64,000 bases of DNA from Candidatus Hydrogenedentota bacterium (GTDB lineage Bacteria; Hydrogenedentota; Hydrogenedentia; Hydrogenedentales; SLHB01): positions 1 to 64,000 of the forward strand of contig JAKPDK010000134.1 in the NCBI GenBank assembly GCA_029552745.1. Reading direction: 5' to 3'. The first letter of the stretch is position 1; each line of letters opens with the position of its first letter. Below the pieces are notes generated by a model. The model was not told the DNA's origin. It made no database searches and saw nothing but the letters and a program-made list of their open reading frames with translations. A program made the position numbers and the translations under genes. Positions 1-8,414 of this stretch are shown piece by piece.

Positions 1-97
1 CGTCGCGCCTCGCTTTTTTGGGGACGTCGAGTTATCCTGCGAAGGAAAGCAAGAGTTTTATGGGGTTGGCAGCGTTTCGTGTTCTTTTGCTTCGCTG

Positions 98-106
98 TGA
101 TATAGT
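98..106 (+). promoter_or_regulatory. Possible extended -10 promoter element
   Basis: TG-A-TATAGT at 98-106 matches an extended -10 box (TGnTATAAT) about 105 bases upstream of the first lipoprotein gene. There is no good -35 at the standard distance, as is allowed for extended -10 promoters. This is a sequence-motif guess only. Confidence 0.25.
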
Positions 107-211
107 AAGATGATAGAAGATGGAGACTGTGCGTCCTCAAGGGAAGAGGCTACCTTGTTCTCAGGACAGTGGGTTCCAAGATCGTTTATCGGGTGCAAGA
201 GAGGTGCTAAC

Positions 212-871
212 ATGAGAAAAGCAGTTTGGTTAAGTGTGTTTTTGCTTTGTCTTCTAGCCGCGTGTAAGAAAGCGGAACCGCCCCCTCCTCCGCCGCCCCC
301 TCCTCCGCCGCCGCCGAGCGCTGAACAGTTGCGAGAAGAGGCGTTGAAAAGCCTGGGCGACATCTTGATGCCGGGCATGCCCATTACATCGGACGTGGTC
401 AAGACGCGAATCAATGACGTTAAGGCAAAGTTGCGAGCGGAAGTCAATGGTGACAAGGCTATCCGTTTGATTACGAGCGACGTGCGTGACGCACTTAAGA
501 CGGCAAAGGACGCCAACCAATGGGATACGGTATTGGTCCTGTGTGATGCGTTGGAAGCGCTTGACCCCAGTGACTCGCGGGTGGAGCGTTATCGCGATCA
601 AGCAAAAGGAGAAAAGAACAAACCCATCGTTACGGTGAAGGGTTTTTATGAAGATGTGAAGACATCGGAGATCACCGTATTTATTGAGGCATATTTCCCC
701 AGCACGAACGAGCGGAAAACGGTTCAGGTGCGTGAGGGAGATGAATTTCTCGACGTATTGAAATTTCTTGAGATCGTCGGGAATCGCAAGGGCGTCAAAT
801 TGCAGTATCTGCCCACAGGTGAAATCTATGAGGTATTGATGCGAGATAATACGGCTCCTGCCAAGGGATAG
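212..871 (+). CDS. Polyproline-linker lipoprotein, paralogue 1 (unknown function)
   Basis: The start at 212 is preceded by a purine-rich GAGGTG and gives a clean lipoprotein signal peptide (MRKAVWLSVFLLCLLAAC). Upstream in-frame starts would bury that signal. The lipidated Cys at residue 17 is followed by a run of 13 prolines, then a roughly 190-residue predicted alpha/beta region. The C-terminal third (VxVKGFY...VQVREGDEF...L.YLPTGEIYEV) is shared with the next gene, so the two are tandem paralogues. The domain resembles no family I can name; the final part looks like a small beta-rich domain. The protein is likely anchored in the outer or inner membrane and faces the periplasm, with the proline run acting as a rigid spacer. 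Translation of such a run would normally need EF-P. Function unknown. Confidence 0.85.
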   Translation: MRKAVWLSVFLLCLLAACKKAEPPPPPPPPPPPPPSAEQLREEALKSLGDILMPGMPITSDVVKTRINDVKAKLRAEVNGDKAIRLITSDVRDALKTAKDANQWDTVLVLCDALEALDPSDSRVERYRDQAKGEKNKPIVTVKGFYEDVKTSEITVFIEAYFPSTNERKTVQVREGDEFLDVLKFLEIVGNRKGVKLQYLPTGEIYEVLMRDNTAPAKG

Positions 872-973
872 TCGCTGGTCATATGCTGTTTCGGCGAGGC
901 TCGGCTGTTTTGCGAAACGATCGGGATCTTTACGGGTTACTTTGTCCTTATGTACAACGAGGCGTGTCGACGT

Positions 974-1669
974 ATGCGACGTGAGCGATGTGGTGTGCTT
1001 GTCAGATGCGGAGTGGTTCTCCTGTTGTTGTTGACTGGTTGTGGGGAAGACTTCAAGGTGCAGCCCGCGCAACAAGCCCCGCCACCGCCCCCGCCTCCTT
1101 CAGCGGAAGAGCTCGCTAATCAGGGTATGCAACGGTTGCAGATATTGTCTGTCATTCCCAAGAACCTTCCGTTGCAAATGGTACTGTCCGACGAAGCGCG
1201 CCAAAAGCTGATCCAAGATTTGTTGGCTTGGAAGTCGTCGGTTTCCAAGGAAAAGAATGGGTCAGAGGCTGTCTCCCGTCTAATGGCCCAATTGGAGGAC
1301 CGGTTGCGTGCGGCACGTGACGACCAGAACCCAGCCCTGACGTTGCTCTTATGCGATTTGTTGGAGGCGTTGGGCTCTACGACGACGCGTATTGACGTGA
1401 GCCGCGAATGGGCGAAGGTGTACAATAACCGCCCCGTAGTTGTGATCAAAGGCTGGTTTCAGCAAATGGACACGCCCAATGAGGAAATTTATGCGTTTTG
1501 CGAGGTCTATTTGCCCGAAACCGGGGAAGTTCATACGGTTCAGGTGCGCGAAGGAGATGAGTTCTACGGGATGTTATTTGTTCAGATCATTGGCAAAAAC
1601 CGCGGCATGCGACTTCGTTACCTCGCAACGAACGACACGTTCGAGGTGTACGGTCCTCGACCGTTTTGA
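974..1669 (+). CDS. Polyproline-linker lipoprotein, paralogue 2 (unknown function)
   Basis: The start at 974 has GAGGCG about ten bases upstream. An ATG at 950 in the same frame lacks any ribosome site. The N-terminus is basic, followed by a hydrophobic stretch and lipobox LLTGC, then a spacer with seven consecutive prolines. The remainder parallels the upstream gene: a helical middle, then VVVIKGWF and the shared VQVREGDEF segment, ending in a YLATNDTFEVY-like strand. The proline run is shorter than in paralogue 1 (7 against 13), so spacer length has diverged while the C-terminal domain is kept. The stop lies only 6 bases before the next gene, so the two lipoproteins and the TMTC-like gene are probably cotranscribed. 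No known family recognised. Confidence 0.82.
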   Translation: MRRERCGVLVRCGVVLLLLLTGCGEDFKVQPAQQAPPPPPPPSAEELANQGMQRLQILSVIPKNLPLQMVLSDEARQKLIQDLLAWKSSVSKEKNGSEAVSRLMAQLEDRLRAARDDQNPALTLLLCDLLEALGSTTTRIDVSREWAKVYNNRPVVVIKGWFQQMDTPNEEIYAFCEVYLPETGEVHTVQVREGDEFYGMLFVQIIGKNRGMRLRYLATNDTFEVYGPRPF

Positions 1670-1675
1670 GGCCTT

Positions 1676-3424
1676 ATGAACGACCGAGAATTTAATATTG
1701 GTGTTGTGCTCGCCGTAATCCTGACGGGGATGTTGGCGTACAGTAACAGTTTTTCGAATGACTTCGTATGGGATGATGCTTCATCGGTTTTATTGCATCA
1801 TCACGTACAAGACCCGTCTCAATTTTTTCAACTTTTTCGAGAAGACCTTCACGCGTTCGGTCGGGGGCAAGGTAATTTCTACCGGCCTCTGTTGGCGGCG
1901 TCCTTTATGTTGGATTATGCTCTTTCACGTCCTGCTCCGGGGAGTCAACCGAGTCCGCTCTTGTTCCATTTGACGAACACCCTTTGGCATCTTGCGGCGG
2001 CGCTGTTACTCGCTGCGCTGCTACGGCGTTTCCGCGTTCCGAAACCCGTGTTGTTTATTGTACCGGTGTTGTATGTGGTTCATCCGCTTCACACTCAGGC
2101 AGTGACCTACATCAGCGGTCGGGGTGATCCCATGGCGGCGACGTTTATGTTTGCCGCTTTGTGGTTTTCGTTATGGGAAGGTAGCGCGGGACGTCGTTTT
2201 GCGGGTACGGTGCTGGGACTGCTATGTTTTGTTGCAGCCGTTCTCTCCAAGGAATCGGCAGTCATCTATCCTTTCTTATTATTGATTCTCCTCCTCACAG
2301 CCCCGTCGAGTAATACGGTAGAACCCCATGTTGAGGAAACAAGTAGTCGCTTCTGGGGTAGATTGATCCCTTTGGTGGTAGGGTTTGTTGCAGTAGCGGT
2401 CTATGGCGTTTTGCGTGCGACGGTGCTTCGCTTTGCCAATGAGTCGACCTCGACCAGCGCTGGGTTGGTTTCGCGTGTGACCGACGCGCTGAAAGCATTG
2501 ACTGTCTACGTTCGTCTAATCATAGCCCCGACGGATCTCCATATGGAACGTACATTGGACGGGGTACCGACTTTGGCCGTTTTTGGCGGTATTGTGATCT
2601 TGCTAATTTTGGTCGCTGGTATAGTTTTGGGAATTCGTTTCGGAAATCGTCGAATCGCAGCAGGATCGGCATGGTTTCTGGTGACGTGGTTCCCGATATC
2701 GGGGATAATCCCTCTCAATGCTCAAATCGCCGAGCATTGGATGTATGTTCCTTTAGCAGGGTTGATTTGGGCAGTGGTAGAAACGCTCTGGATGATTCTT
2801 GCCAAACGGGGCGTGCTCATCCAAAGGGTTGCTGGGGTAACTGCATTTGTCGTTGTGTTACTGTGTCTTTATGGCACGGCTTCACGCAACTTGGTATGGC
2901 GTGACAACGAGACCTTATTCCGCGATACTCTGGCCAAAAACCCGAATTCGATCCGAGTACATTTCAATCTTGCGGTGACCTATGAGGATATTTTGAAAAA
3001 TATTCCAGGGGCGCGTCGTCATTACGAGAAGGTGCTGTCGCTTTATAAAGAAAAGAAGGCGGCAGAAGGCATAAGCGAAGACACCTTCTGGCCGGACGAA
3101 CTCGAAGCGCATATATCGCTCGGAAGGATTTATGCGGAACAAGGCAATTTGGATCGTGCGGCAAATCATTTTCAAACCGTGCTGCGGGTGCAACCCAACG
3201 AGCAAAACCGCTCATACCTGGCGGAAGCCTCCTTGGGGTTAGGAAAATGCCTTTTAAGTATCGGGGACACCGATAACGCGAAAAAACTTTTTGAACAGGC
3301 GGCAAAACTGAACCCACAGCTCGGGGTACAACAAGGGGCAATGAGCGAGTCGGCTGGACAACCTGATACGAGCTCTTTAAAAGAAAACCCGAGCACTCAA
3401 GGCGTCGGGGAAACGACACAATAG
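1676..3424 (+). CDS. TMTC-like integral membrane protein with C-terminal TPRs
   Basis: 582 residues with about nine to ten hydrophobic segments in residues 8-405, then a soluble TPR region (about residues 430-550, with A..H...VL...P signatures). The N-terminal pattern (YSNSFSNDFVWDD, then YRPLLAASFMLDY, then VTYISGRGDPMAA) matches the bacterial and eukaryotic TMTC/DUF1736-type GT-C membrane proteins, whose animal members are O-mannosyltransferases with TPRs. The acidic Asp pair in the first loop (DD after FVW) sits where GT-C enzymes keep their catalytic acid. A role in transferring sugars from a lipid carrier to exported proteins is inferred from the family. It follows two exported lipoproteins closely; these would be natural acceptor candidates, but nothing shows this. 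The C-terminal tail is low-complexity. Confidence 0.8.
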   Translation: MNDREFNIGVVLAVILTGMLAYSNSFSNDFVWDDASSVLLHHHVQDPSQFFQLFREDLHAFGRGQGNFYRPLLAASFMLDYALSRPAPGSQPSPLLFHLTNTLWHLAAALLLAALLRRFRVPKPVLFIVPVLYVVHPLHTQAVTYISGRGDPMAATFMFAALWFSLWEGSAGRRFAGTVLGLLCFVAAVLSKESAVIYPFLLLILLLTAPSSNTVEPHVEETSSRFWGRLIPLVVGFVAVAVYGVLRATVLRFANESTSTSAGLVSRVTDALKALTVYVRLIIAPTDLHMERTLDGVPTLAVFGGIVILLILVAGIVLGIRFGNRRIAAGSAWFLVTWFPISGIIPLNAQIAEHWMYVPLAGLIWAVVETLWMILAKRGVLIQRVAGVTAFVVVLLCLYGTASRNLVWRDNETLFRDTLAKNPNSIRVHFNLAVTYEDILKNIPGARRHYEKVLSLYKEKKAAEGISEDTFWPDELEAHISLGRIYAEQGNLDRAANHFQTVLRVQPNEQNRSYLAEASLGLGKCLLSIGDTDNAKKLFEQAAKLNPQLGVQQGAMSESAGQPDTSSLKENPSTQGVGETTQ

Positions 3425-3450
3425 GATTGGGTCATAAGAGGATCAAGCAT

Positions 3451-4386
3451 ATGGCTATACCAGACTTCCAGAGTCTCATGTTGCCTCTGCTGAAATATCT
3501 TGGGCAAAAAGGGTCCGAAGTCAGTTCAAAAGAAGTCTTGGACGCGATGGCGAAAGAATTTGGTCTCAGTGAAGATGACCTTCGCGAAACGATACCGAGC
3601 GGAGCACAGACGGTATTTGCGAATCGGGTCAGTTGGGCGAAAACCTATTTGGCAAAAGCGGGTTTGGTGGAGTCGCCGCGTCGAGGGCATTACCGTATTA
3701 CTCCACGAGGGACGGAACTTCTACAGAGTAATCCAGAACGAATCGATATCGATTTTTTGAAAAGATACCCGGAATTCCTGGATTTTAAGAGCCTTCGAGG
3801 GACACGCAGGAGGTCTAATGCAGATGCAGTTCCTTTAGATGCGCCGCTTTTAGATAGTACTATGACTCCTTCCGAGCTGGTGGAGGAAGCCTTCCGTCAG
3901 ATGCAAGATTCGTTGGCAGAAGAAATACTGCAACGGCTCAAGCAAGTATCTCCGGCATTTTTTGAGCGTATTGTCGTCGAATTGCTTGTTGCCATGGGCT
4001 ATGGTGGGTCTTTTCCGGACGCGGGCGAGGCTATTGGGAAGAGCGGTGATGAAGGAATAGACGGTGTCATCAAGCAAGATAAATTAGGATTGGACACGGT
4101 TTATATCCAAGCGAAACGCTGGGAAGGCACTCCTGTGGGGCGTCCGGTATTGATGCAATTTGCGGGCGCTCTCCAGGCGCGCAAGGCAAACAAAGGGGTC
4201 TTCATTACTACGTCGAGTTTTACAGAAGATGCGAAAAGGTATGTAGCCCAGATTGGCACCAAGATAGTGCCTGTCGACGGGTACCAACTCGCGCATTTGA
4301 TGATTGAGCACAATGTGGGTGTTTCGACCGTCACTTCTTATCACGTGAAACGGATTGACAACGACTTTTTTGAAGAAGCGGGCTGA
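3451..4386 (+). CDS. mrr: Mrr-type restriction endonuclease
   Basis: The start at 3451 is preceded by AAGAGGA at a good distance; a TTG 24 bases upstream is less likely. 311 residues in two parts. The N-terminal winged-helix Mrr_N domain (about residues 1-95) contains FANRVSWAKTYL and GHYRITPRG. A linker follows, then the Mrr_cat PD-(D/E)xK nuclease domain (about residues 165-290) with FERIVVELLVAMGYGG, GKSGDEGIDG and IQAKRW. The Asp of GDEGIDG and the Gln-x-Lys of IQAK are the expected catalytic residues and look intact. The family cleaves modified (methylated) foreign DNA without a partner methylase, and none is encoded nearby. The gene starts 26 bases after the TMTC-like gene and may ride in that operon. 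Function is well supported by family; specificity unknown. Confidence 0.9.
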   Translation: MAIPDFQSLMLPLLKYLGQKGSEVSSKEVLDAMAKEFGLSEDDLRETIPSGAQTVFANRVSWAKTYLAKAGLVESPRRGHYRITPRGTELLQSNPERIDIDFLKRYPEFLDFKSLRGTRRRSNADAVPLDAPLLDSTMTPSELVEEAFRQMQDSLAEEILQRLKQVSPAFFERIVVELLVAMGYGGSFPDAGEAIGKSGDEGIDGVIKQDKLGLDTVYIQAKRWEGTPVGRPVLMQFAGALQARKANKGVFITTSSFTEDAKRYVAQIGTKIVPVDGYQLAHLMIEHNVGVSTVTSYHVKRIDNDFFEEAG

Positions 4387-4423
4387 CGGAGATGTCGTCG
4401 GCTGAGAAAGTAAGGAGGACTGT

Positions 4424-4846
4424 ATGCTGAAACAGCGCTTGATCCATCCGATGATACTGGAAGCGTTGTCTGCCGCAGGGCATGGTGCGAAAGTATTGAT
4501 TACGGATGGCAATTATCCTGCGAGCACCAAATTAGGTCCTAATGCTTTGTGTGTGTATTTGAACCTGGAACATGGGAAACTCACCGTCACAGAAGTCTTG
4601 GACGTGCTTCTCACAGCAATTCCGGTGGAGTCCGCCGCGGTCATGGTTCCTGAGTCGGGACCAGAGCCGCCGATTTTTTCAGAGTTTCGTGCCCGACTGC
4701 GCGACGTGGAGTGGGTGGAACTAGGTAGGTTTGAGTTTTACGAGGAAGCCAGTGACCCGGACGTATGTCTTACCATTGTGACGGGCGATCAGCGTTTGTA
4801 CGCAAATATCTTATTGACGATAGGTGTCGTTCCGCCTGCGCGATGA
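4424..4846 (+). CDS. RbsD/FucU family sugar mutarotase
   Basis: 140 residues, the usual length for RbsD (D-ribose pyranase) and FucU (L-fucose mutarotase). Seen: the N-terminal HPMILEAL segment followed by GHGAKVLITDGNYP, which holds the family's conserved GHGD-like catalytic His and the D-x-N/H-x-P loop. The family interconverts pyranose/furanose forms or anomers of a sugar entering a catabolic pathway. A strong AAGGAGG lies before the ATG. No sugar transporter or kinase is adjacent. The closest obvious pathway is the isomerase-aldolase-kinase operon at 31.5-35.4 kb, so a shared substrate such as L-fucose or a related deoxy-sugar is possible but is inference. Ribose versus fucose specificity cannot be read from the sequence by eye. 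Confidence 0.85.
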   Translation: MLKQRLIHPMILEALSAAGHGAKVLITDGNYPASTKLGPNALCVYLNLEHGKLTVTEVLDVLLTAIPVESAAVMVPESGPEPPIFSEFRARLRDVEWVELGRFEFYEEASDPDVCLTIVTGDQRLYANILLTIGVVPPAR

Positions 4847-5473
4847 ATGGGGAGCATGCAGGAGCACGCCGTAGCGGCGAAGCAACATGGTAAAAGAATG
4901 ATACGAATCTGGGCTGAAGTGAAAAGGTGCCTAGCCGACGCCTCCTTCGTATTGGTGACGCTAATTATATTCTCGTCGTTCCTGTTGGGGTGTGCTTATG
5001 TGCACCGTTTCCACGTGGTTCGATACAGTGTGGAATCCTCTTCGGGCGTCATCTCCGGACAAGGGAAGAATCTGCACTTAATGGAATGCGACGGGATTCG
5101 TGTGACATTCCAGAGGGCATATGCGCACGCCTGCTGGACGAAAAACCCGGGTGTGGGGTTGACCCTAATTTTGGAAAACACGACATCGAATCCGGTAAAG
5201 GTCGACACCCGAGAGATCTCTTTTTCTCGTTTTCCAGCGCGAGATGCAGCCACGCAGACCGCAATAAGCCCCGTTTACGTATGGGTCGAACCGGCAGAAC
5301 AACAGGGCGATGTCTGGGAAATAGCCGCAAAGACGACGGCAAAGGTTCACGTAGTGTTTCAAAGCCCTGCGCGTACGCCAGGCTATGTGCGGCTTGTCGT
5401 ACAGAAGGGAAGCAGGGACGAGCAAGCCGTTTTCACTTTTAAGGTGACTCGTATTCCTCCCACAAATTCGTAA
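4847..5473 (+). CDS. Putative lipoprotein, unknown function
   Basis: The ATG at 4847 abuts the stop of the mutarotase gene, but the signal peptide really begins at MIRIWAEVKR (in-frame ATG at 4898), so the true start may be there. A hydrophobic stretch ends in the lipobox FLLGC. The mature part is about 160 residues, predicted beta-rich, with a segment (LTLILENTTSNPVKV) that looks like an immunoglobulin-like strand pair. The latter half reads like a domain comparing unperturbed and stressed loops, with no catalytic motif visible. Probably anchored and periplasmic. Directly downstream a hairpin with a T-tract separates it from a convergent gene. I do not recognise a family. Confidence 0.65.
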   Translation: MGSMQEHAVAAKQHGKRMIRIWAEVKRCLADASFVLVTLIIFSSFLLGCAYVHRFHVVRYSVESSSGVISGQGKNLHLMECDGIRVTFQRAYAHACWTKNPGVGLTLILENTTSNPVKVDTREISFSRFPARDAATQTAISPVYVWVEPAEQQGDVWEIAAKTTAKVHVVFQSPARTPGYVRLVVQKGSRDEQAVFTFKVTRIPPTNS

Positions 5474-5474
5474 T

Positions 5475-5513
5475 CTCTCCCGTTTTGTCTCAGGGGATAA
5501 CGAGGGAGTTTTT
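5475..5513 (+). terminator. Rho-independent terminator between convergent genes
   Basis: An inverted repeat (CTCTCCCGTT at 5475-5484 against AACGAGGGAG at 5499-5508, small bulge) is followed at once by TTTTT. It lies immediately after the lipoprotein gene, and its T-tract overlaps the stop codon of the convergent dehydrogenase gene. Confidence 0.6.
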
Positions 5514-8370
5514 AAGCGTCTGGGTTGGGCACCAACCACGCAGCAAGCAGTTCGGCAATGTGTTTCGGTTCCGCCGAGCTCAAATGTTGGATCTGGTGTC
5601 GGCAGCTTATGCCACAAGCCACCACTGCAGTCTGATCCGAAAGACGGTTGACTTTTTCCACCAAGGGTTTTGCGACTTTAACGGACAGGTCGTATTTTTC
5701 GCGAAGTTGACCGAACTGTCCCGCCATGCCACAACAACCGGTATCTAAATAGGTAACATTGGCGCCGAGGATAGCACGGAGCAGGCGCTCTGCCGTTCGC
5801 GGATCACGTAACGCCTTTACATGACAATGGGCATGAATGGCTGCCGATGCGTTTCCATTTGGGTGAAATTGTAAGGCGTTAGGCTCCCGTTCCAGTAGGT
5901 CGGCAAGGAACTCCTCGAAGAGCACGCACCGGTTCGCCACTTCTTCTGCACCTGGAATCCCGAGTTCGGCATAGTCCTCAATAAACATCGAATGGCACGA
6001 AGGTTCTAGAAAGAGGATGGGCGTGGTAGACTTTTGTTGGAGAAGTAGTTGGACGTTGTGGGTTCCTAGCGCACGTGCCTTATCGAGCCTTCCCACGCTG
6101 AACGCGGGTCGTCCGCAACATTTTCTTCCAGAAATTGGCGACACGCGAAAGCCCGCCGCTTCGAGAACCTTCACAGCCGCTCTCCCCACATGCGGTTCGA
6201 AGTACCGTACGAACGTATCGTCCCAAAGAAAGACCTCGCCGCGTAGGTTGCTCTCTCGTGGGCGGTGTCGTCGGAACCATTTGTCAAAGGGTTGTTGAGC
6301 GAACGTGGGAAAGGGGCGTCTTGCTGCAAAACCGAGGTGTTTTTCCATTAAGTGCCGGGTAATCGGCAGCGCCAAGGCCCAGTTCGCAAGCCTCGGGAAC
6401 ATACAACCTAGCCTTCCCATCACATCGACGGCGCTGACGAGCCGTTCACGAGGTGTCAAGCCATTTTGTTTTTGTTTTGCATGAAGGAGTTCGGCTTTTA
6501 GTAAGCTCAAATTTACATTGGAAGGGCATTCTGTGGTGCAGGCTTTGCACGACAGACAGTTGGAGAGCGCCGTGTCAAGACTGCGGGAGAGGTTCCACGG
6601 CGTTTTGTCGTTCTCAAACCCTTCCAAGACGGCGCGGATCGTGTTGGCTCGTCCCCTTGTCGACATGAGTTCTTCCCCGGTGGCGGAGAAAGTGGGGCAC
6701 ATCGTGGGCTCATTCTTGAGGCATGCGCCGCAGCCGTTACACTGCTCGAGATTCGCAAGGAAAGATTCATCCTTTGCGCGGAAGCGCAGTACCGGTTTGA
6801 AGGGGAGTTCCAGACGATAGCCTGCGCCGCGTCGCCAATTCGTATCAATGCGATACACGGGGGCGGCGTTGTCTTCCGAAATAATTTTGCCCGGATTGAA
6901 ACGATTCACGGGATCAAACAAACGCTTGATTTCTTGCATGGCGTTGTAAAGATCGGCGCCCACATGTTCCTGCAAGAACTCGGTCCGAGCGATTCCTACG
7001 CCATGTTCGCCGGCGATCGTCGCGCGGAACTGATTCGCCAAGGCGAAAACTTTTTCCGCCATCTTTCTGTACTTTTCAATGTGTTCCGGAAGCGTGCAAT
7101 CTATGATGGGACGAATATGGAGGAGTCCGGCGCCGGCGTGACCGTAGAAAGAACCCTGTAACCCCATCTCGGACATGATATTTTGTACGCCTTCCGCATA
7201 TTCGGGAAGTTGTTCCGGTAACACGGCGACATCTTCCAAGCCGGGCACCGGCTTCGCCGCGCCTTTTCGTCCAGTCAATAGAGATAATCCGGCTTTTCTC
7301 AAGCCCCAAACCATGTCCATTTCTTTGGCGTCGGTGACCTTCATCGAACGCATGCCCAGTCCGCGACGTACGGCTGCCTCCACGCGGTCGGCTACGTCGT
7401 CATAGAACTCCACGATCAGAATTGCCTCACAGGGTTCTTCGTCAAGCCGAAGGAGTGTCCGCGCAGGCCGAAACGCCAACTGACCCCGCGTCTGATCAAA
7501 CAAGGCGCTATCAATATGCTCTACGGAGGCGGGATGCAAATCGCTAAGGGTAACGCAAGCTTGTAAAGCCTCGATCACGGAAGAGAAAAAGATTAAGACG
7601 AGCCCCTTTTGAGAGGGCATCTTTGCCAGTTTCAGTTTGGCGCTTATAATGAGGGCGAGGGTTCCTTCGCTGCCGCAGAGCAAGTCATTGAGGTTTCGAC
7701 CGTGCCGAAGATATCGGTCGATCCCGTATCCTGCCATGCGTTTTATGGTGGTACGCGGAAAATGCTCCTCAAAACCCACCGGCAGTCGACGAAGAATCGA
7801 CTCCACGGCGTCACGTATTGTCGTTAAAGAGGCGCCCGTTTCGCTTACAGTCGCTAGGGTGCCGTTGGCAAGCACGACATCGAGAGAGACAATGTTATCT
7901 GCCGTCGTGCCATAAACGGGGGCTCGTGCGCCGGAGGAATTGTTGCCGATCATACCTCCCAGCGTGGCGCGGGAACTGGTCGCTACGTCGGGACCAAAAC
8001 AGTAACCGTGGGGTTTCAGGAAGGCGTTGAGCTGGTCGAGGACGACTCCCGGTTCGACACAGACTGTGCCGCTATCCAAATCCAGGTTATAGATTCTTTT
8101 GTTGTACTGAGCGAGATTCACGACGAGCCCGTGCCCCACGGCGCCTCCGGCTAAACCCGTACCAGCTCCACGGGGAATCAGCGGGATGTCGGCTTCGTTT
8201 GCCGCTCCGACCAACCATGCCACTTCCTCACCGTTCTTGGGAAACGCCACGCCGAAGGGTTCTATTTGATAGAGCGAAGCATCGGTCGCGTATAACCTTC
8301 GGGTGTGGGCGTCAAATCGAACCTCACAAGGACCTTCTCCAAGGATCACGCGTTTTTTGGAGTCATTCAT
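5512..8370 (-). CDS. Fused FAD-linked 2-hydroxyacid dehydrogenase / Fe-S oxidoreductase
   Basis: 952 residues joining a GlcD-like flavoprotein with a GlcF-like iron-sulfur subunit in one chain. FAD_binding_4 (PCMH fold) spans about residues 38-172, with PRGAGTGLAGG and the GGMIGNNSSG loop. The FAD-oxidase C-terminal domain spans about 230-498 (GEHGVGIARTEF near the end). Two 4Fe-4S motifs are CNGCGAC...CP (544-559) and CLSCKACTTECP (605-616). Two CCG domains follow (CCGRP at about 751 and CCGMAGQFG at about 879). The architecture is that of the E. coli YdiJ / D-lactate dehydrogenase (cytochrome) group, which oxidises D-lactate, D-2-hydroxyglutarate or glycolate and passes electrons to quinone at the membrane. 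The exact substrate cannot be decided. It is about 45 bases downstream of the DUF4838 gene on the same strand, so possibly in one operon. Confidence 0.92.
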   Translation of the reverse strand: MNDSKKRVILGEGPCEVRFDAHTRRLYATDASLYQIEPFGVAFPKNGEEVAWLVGAANEADIPLIPRGAGTGLAGGAVGHGLVVNLAQYNKRIYNLDLDSGTVCVEPGVVLDQLNAFLKPHGYCFGPDVATSSRATLGGMIGNNSSGARAPVYGTTADNIVSLDVVLANGTLATVSETGASLTTIRDAVESILRRLPVGFEEHFPRTTIKRMAGYGIDRYLRHGRNLNDLLCGSEGTLALIISAKLKLAKMPSQKGLVLIFFSSVIEALQACVTLSDLHPASVEHIDSALFDQTRGQLAFRPARTLLRLDEEPCEAILIVEFYDDVADRVEAAVRRGLGMRSMKVTDAKEMDMVWGLRKAGLSLLTGRKGAAKPVPGLEDVAVLPEQLPEYAEGVQNIMSEMGLQGSFYGHAGAGLLHIRPIIDCTLPEHIEKYRKMAEKVFALANQFRATIAGEHGVGIARTEFLQEHVGADLYNAMQEIKRLFDPVNRFNPGKIISEDNAAPVYRIDTNWRRGAGYRLELPFKPVLRFRAKDESFLANLEQCNGCGACLKNEPTMCPTFSATGEELMSTRGRANTIRAVLEGFENDKTPWNLSRSLDTALSNCLSCKACTTECPSNVNLSLLKAELLHAKQKQNGLTPRERLVSAVDVMGRLGCMFPRLANWALALPITRHLMEKHLGFAARRPFPTFAQQPFDKWFRRHRPRESNLRGEVFLWDDTFVRYFEPHVGRAAVKVLEAAGFRVSPISGRKCCGRPAFSVGRLDKARALGTHNVQLLLQQKSTTPILFLEPSCHSMFIEDYAELGIPGAEEVANRCVLFEEFLADLLEREPNALQFHPNGNASAAIHAHCHVKALRDPRTAERLLRAILGANVTYLDTGCCGMAGQFGQLREKYDLSVKVAKPLVEKVNRLSDQTAVVACGISCRHQIQHLSSAEPKHIAELLAAWLVPNPDA

Positions 8371-8414
8371 GTCGTCAAATAGCCTTTCATCAAGGAAACC
8401 AGGAAATGGTGGCG

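Noticed and set aside
1-211. An upstream gene end or small ORF in the first 211 bases
   Set aside because: The possible frames are short and lack a ribosome site or any conserved-looking sequence; the earlier in-frame ATG at 110 would destroy the lipoprotein signal.
254-1075. Long antisense frames (minus strand) over the polyproline lipoproteins
   Set aside because: They encode poly-Arg or poly-Gly only because they oppose the proline tract. No ribosome site, signal or family resemblance; the plus-strand genes explain the sequence.
3451-4846. Toxin-antitoxin or restriction-modification pair
   Set aside because: The second gene is an RbsD/FucU mutarotase; Mrr-type enzymes act alone, so no partner is needed.
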